A stretch of 64,000 nt of DNA from an uncultured Coriobacteriaceae bacterium (GTDB lineage Bacteria > Actinomycetota > Coriobacteriia > Coriobacteriales > Coriobacteriaceae), in assembly GCA_944319885.1 (NCBI GenBank), contig CALUFC010000002.1, positions 62,001 through 126,000 on the forward strand, in the 5' to 3' direction. Under the pieces are notes generated by a model, which did no database searches, was not told where the DNA came from, and saw only the letters and a list, made by a program, of their open reading frames with translations. Of the stretch, positions 60,581 through 64,000 are shown in pieces. The position numbers and the translations under genes are program-made. Within the stretch, counting starts at the first letter, position 1. Each line of letters opens with the position of its first letter.

Positions 60581-63500
60581 TCATAGCCGCCCCCCTCGCC
60601 GCAAACGGGCACGAACGACAAATCCTACGGCGCTAACCGCTACACCTGCAGCCACGAACATGGCGATGCCGCGACCGCCCGCGTGCGGAATGTCCATGGG
60701 GCGATAGTTGGGGAGCTGCCAAGATCCGGAGTCTGTAGTCGCGAATGCCGGAGGCATCGTCGCGCCATCGGCGACGGCGACGATGGAAATGGGGCTTTCG
60801 TCATCCAGCGCGTCTACAGTTACATTCCACTGACCAGTAGGCTGGAAGTAGCCCGTAGGCGCTTTGGTTTCCACCAAGCGGTACACGCCTGACTTGAGTT
60901 TTGCGAAGCTCACGAGACCGGTATCTTCTGCGCTTTCCTGCGTTTGAACCAGCTCCCAGGAGCTACCCGGATCCTCAACATCAAGCAGCCCATCCTGCGG
61001 CGCCTCGCCATCGCCATTCCATTTGAAGAGCTTGAACTCGGCGCCGGCAAGGGGCACCGTTGTGGAGTCGCCATCTACCTTGGCAAATGAAAAGTCCACA
61101 TCGGCGGGTGTGGGTGCCGTGGTCGCCGTGGAAGAGACGGCCTTCTTGAGCGCATGCGCTTCAAGCGTGACAGTGTTCGTGAACGTATCGCTCGTGTTGT
61201 GCAGCAGCTCGGTACGAGCATCATCCCAACCATAGTCGAACGAGAGACTTAAGACTGCGCCCGGAGGAACCGGCGTGGTGCCCAGCGTGAAGAATCCTAT
61301 GGCGAGGATTTCTTGACCATCCAGCGCGTTTTCCACCGCCTGCTTGGAGCTTGCATCGAGGCTGCCGTCGGCGTTGAAGCGGATTCGTTCATGCTGCCAG
61401 CCATCTCCCCCAAAGCCGAGGTGGGTCATTGAATCCCAAAGGGTGCCATCCTTCTGCATCGCGCGCATGTTTTCACGGCTGAGATAGCCGGGAATCATGT
61501 ATGCCATGTATAGCGACCGGTCTTCAGGAAAGCCGGCGGCGTTGAATGAGACGTTCTTGAGCTTGTAATCCTCGAGCTCGCGAATATCCTCTGCGGTTGT
61601 GCTCCAAGACCCGTCATCAGCACCGGGAAGAATGTCCACCACGCTCAGCAGCTGGAGCGGAGCCGTGTCATCATCCGCATTGTTCATGAATGTAATGTCG
61701 AAGCCCATGGGGTCGGTGCCCTCTGCGTTGCGCTGCTCCACCTTGGGCGTCTTGATAACCGCAGCGCTCTGACTCCTCACCACGGCAACTGTGGCAGAAC
61801 TGGAATCAGCAGCTCCGCTCACCGCAAGCGAAGCAGAAACCGTATTCGCCAACGAGTCGCCGTTTGCGAGATCCTTGAAGGGGTCATCGGATGAACCAAG
61901 CCTCACCGAGTAGTGAATCTTGGGCAGGTTGTACGACACCGGAACGTTGTTGAACGTCCAGGTGAGCGTTGTTGATCCATCTTCATTTGCCCGTTCATCA
62001 ACGGTGTAGGAAAGCTTGGACGTTGAACCGGACCAGCCATCCATAGCAGATTGCATGGTGTCCCACGCCTCGGTATCGCTGGCATCGACGGAGACCGTGT
62101 CGTCGCCGTCTGCAACCCACTCACCGCCGGCGCCGCCGTTGGTAGTTCCGTCTTGCCTATAGTCACCGCCATAGGCGATGCCCCAGCGTTCCTCGGGCGT
62201 CGCGCCATCGGGATTCACCGGGTTCATGCCTGCGGGAATCGTGTCCGTCAACGTGACGGTATCGGTGAGGCGCGATAGATCTGAGCCGGTATGCTGCGCA
62301 TCGATGGAGAAGTCCACCCGGCGCTGTCCCTCATCTAAGTTGAAATTGACCTTAGGCAAGCCCTCGGACTGCTGAGCGACTTCTTTCTTAACATCGACAC
62401 CGTTGAGACGCACGTAGAACGACGCACCGCCGGCGGCGGGAGTGTTATCGTATCCTCCATTTAGTCGCGCTGCGCTCTCCGCCATCTTGGATACGTTTCC
62501 GCTCGCGTCAAACTCAGCCTTCTTGTAGCCGGTGAAGATGTTGTCGGAAAAGGTGCCAAGCCCGCTTCTGTGGGCCCACTGCCATTTCCCAAGGGTCGTG
62601 GTGGTATCACTCCTCCTCCGATACGCATTGGTGTTCACGTACTCCGTCTTTCCGGAGAGCGCATTGGTTTCGGTGCGATAGAGGTCTACACAAGAGGTGG
62701 TGGAATCCCATGTCAGGATACCAACCAGTCGCGGGTCATCCTTTTTGGTTATTGCCTCGCCATCCCGAACCGCCGCGTCCGTCTTTATGCGCATTGGCAC
62801 TGAACGAATCTGAACGTACAACGAGGTTGCCACTCGAAAGCCTGTTTTTTGATAGGCAAAATGGTCTTCCATCATTTGCTTATCGACGAGGATGTCGTAC
62901 ACCACGCCAACAATCGGATCACCAGAAGCTATTGCATCCTCATAACTGCTGTGAACCGAGAGTGACCCAGTGGGCTTATCTTCAAAGTGCGTTGCGTTGT
63001 CGTTACCCAGATGAGTTGTCAACAGCTCCTCATCCGAGCTCCACCCACCGGGCTTTGTAACGTATTTGACGGTAGTCTCAGCATCACCATGATGAAGCCA
63101 GCCAGAATCCTGCGAGAAGACAGCAGACTCGATAGGAACCTCATCCAACATGTCCCCGTTCACCTCGAACACCTCGTCATCGAACTTCATGAACTTCGTG
63201 ACGTAGCGGGGAGCGTCCAGACGCGAAAAGTAGCTCGTAGAATCATCGTCGAGGAAGTGATACTGGTTTTGGCTCGCAGTCACAAACGATTCCCCCGGGG
63301 ATACCTCATAGATACCGGAGTGCGAACCACCATCCAGATTCGATCCATCGGGAATACTGTACATCTTGGTCAGAGAACCATCGTCCTCAATGCGCTCTGT
63401 TGTGTAGCCGTGGATAATCGTCGTGTTGTAGTTAATGTGGAAACCGTGATCCCCCTCAACCGGCGCGCCGGGGCTGTGAATCTGGGAGCACTGATCATCC

Positions 63501-64000
63501 TCGGCATAGCAATCGCCCGAAACAGCGCCGCCAGTGTCCTCGACTCTTAGGTCGGTGATCTCGACCCACGTTGTATGCCAGTCATAACCATACTGCGGAG
63601 CTTCGACCTCGAAGAGATAGGAGCCGAAGTTGTAGACCACCTCGGAATCGTAGTCGGGATTCTTGGTTTCCTCCGTTCGCGAGGCGTTGTAGTTCGCGGA
63701 AACCTTATCGATGTTCTGCTTGTCGATATTGAAGGCGCCAATCTGGAATGTGAAGGTGGCGGGAGTGCCGTTGCCGGTGTCGTTTTTGTACTCCTTTACA
63801 CCGATAGCCCCGCTGTCGTAAATCGTGTTGAACGAGGTCTTATGGCTGCCATCGGGTTGCATGCCAAACGGCGCGGTCACGCCATAATCATCTTCGCCAA
63901 GCACCCTGTTGTTCCAAGGACTCGATCCTGATTGCGCTTCACCGAGAGCGTTGACCTTCACCGCCTTCAGGTTCTGTCCCCAGTCCGTCTGGAAATCGAC
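60581..64000 (-). CDS. Large pilus-associated surface adhesin (probable tip or minor pilin), 5' end beyond the window
   Basis: At least 1139 residues; the frame stays open through base 64000, so the N-terminus and signal peptide are outside. Repeated beta-rich domains (TLTWTFNNVPVSYNLPKIHYSVRLG and similar) fit a chain of Ig-like isopeptide modules. Near the end a Cna-B domain is clear (VDFSFAKVDGDSTTVPLAGAEFKLFKW ... GVYRLVETKAPTGYFQ with the Glu of the E-box). It ends with IPHAGG, a hydrophobic helix and RARLRRGG, a sorting signal that departs from LPxTG. The gene is 104 bp upstream of the pilin gene in the same operon. Confidence 0.9.
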   Translation of the reverse strand, partial: VDFQTDWGQNLKAVKVNALGEAQSGSSPWNNRVLGEDDYGVTAPFGMQPDGSHKTSFNTIYDSGAIGVKEYKNDTGNGTPATFTFQIGAFNIDKQNIDKVSANYNASRTEETKNPDYDSEVVYNFGSYLFEVEAPQYGYDWHTTWVEITDLRVEDTGGAVSGDCYAEDDQCSQIHSPGAPVEGDHGFHINYNTTIIHGYTTERIEDDGSLTKMYSIPDGSNLDGGSHSGIYEVSPGESFVTASQNQYHFLDDDSTSYFSRLDAPRYVTKFMKFDDEVFEVNGDMLDEVPIESAVFSQDSGWLHHGDAETTVKYVTKPGGWSSDEELLTTHLGNDNATHFEDKPTGSLSVHSSYEDAIASGDPIVGVVYDILVDKQMMEDHFAYQKTGFRVATSLYVQIRSVPMRIKTDAAVRDGEAITKKDDPRLVGILTWDSTTSCVDLYRTETNALSGKTEYVNTNAYRRRSDTTTTLGKWQWAHRSGLGTFSDNIFTGYKKAEFDASGNVSKMAESAARLNGGYDNTPAAGGASFYVRLNGVDVKKEVAQQSEGLPKVNFNLDEGQRRVDFSIDAQHTGSDLSRLTDTVTLTDTIPAGMNPVNPDGATPEERWGIAYGGDYRQDGTTNGGAGGEWVADGDDTVSVDASDTEAWDTMQSAMDGWSGSTSKLSYTVDERANEDGSTTLTWTFNNVPVSYNLPKIHYSVRLGSSDDPFKDLANGDSLANTVSASLAVSGAADSSSATVAVVRSQSAAVIKTPKVEQRNAEGTDPMGFDITFMNNADDDTAPLQLLSVVDILPGADDGSWSTTAEDIRELEDYKLKNVSFNAAGFPEDRSLYMAYMIPGYLSRENMRAMQKDGTLWDSMTHLGFGGDGWQHERIRFNADGSLDASSKQAVENALDGQEILAIGFFTLGTTPVPPGAVLSLSFDYGWDDARTELLHNTSDTFTNTVTLEAHALKKAVSSTATTAPTPADVDFSFAKVDGDSTTVPLAGAEFKLFKWNGDGEAPQDGLLDVEDPGSSWELVQTQESAEDTGLVSFAKLKSGVYRLVETKAPTGYFQPTGQWNVTVDALDDESPISIVAVADGATMPPAFATTDSGSWQLPNYRPMDIPHAGGRGIAMFVAAGVAVSAVGFVVRARLRRGGRL

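Overview
This is a GC-rich actinobacterial segment with very tight gene packing, mostly on the minus strand. GntR-controlled mannose-family PTS genes for galactosamine-type sugars, a LacC/AgaS/NagA sugar route, LPXTG pili with class C sortases and a Tat/HypAB block suggest a gut Coriobacteriia species of the Collinsella kind. That placement is an inference from gene content and style; there is no rRNA in the window. One tRNA gene (Thr, CGT) is present. I saw no CRISPR array and no complete insertion sequence.

Layout. 1-1779: end of a tagatose-6-phosphate kinase (LacC-like) gene and an aldose-1-epimerase-like gene. 2117-12939: an unusual signalling locus. On + it has a zinc ribbon-TIR-membrane-propeller protein. 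On - it has a kinase with a zinc ribbon, a PP2C phosphatase and a TerY-like VWA protein (a TerY-P-like triad), then an atypical kinase fused to a RyR domain, an FHA protein and a degenerate PP2C. 13100-22226: a second LacC, galactokinase, NagA-type deacetylase, AgaS, GntR regulator and EIID-EIIC-EIIB-YajC-EIIA, which together read as import and breakdown of N-acetylgalactosamine/galactosamine plus galactose. This fits growth on mucin glycans. 22830-34755: tRNA-Thr, foldase-like protein, isocitrate dehydrogenase operon, DegV, ribosome hibernation factor, a solute-binding lipoprotein, ComF, RicT/YaaT, HolB and Tmk. 34776-40554: two zinc-ribbon membrane proteins and topoisomerase I. 41074-48730: XRE/DUF4097 pair, ArsC-like, HypB, HypA, TatC, TatA, STAS, TPR and an aminotransferase. 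49217-50950: a small protein and NhaA. 51165-53686: a two-gene restriction-modification system of lower GC. 53954-64000: a pilus operon (large adhesin, major pilin, two sortases) that runs without a break into an Hsp70-like and a membrane J-protein gene.

The most interesting parts are these. First, the TIR/TerY-P/RyR/FHA locus has the look of a membrane-sensing phosphosignalling or defence system and is bracketed by two directly repeated lacC genes. Second, a private Hsp70-J pair is translationally coupled at the end of the pilus operon. The major pilin gene carries an in-frame TGA. The R-M promoter has a LexA-type palindrome exactly inside its spacer. Two roughly 150-160 bp elements with long imperfect terminal inverted repeats look like MITEs.

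Starts were chosen by ribosome-binding site spacing and often differ from the longest possible ORF. All functions are read from sequence motifs; no database search was run.
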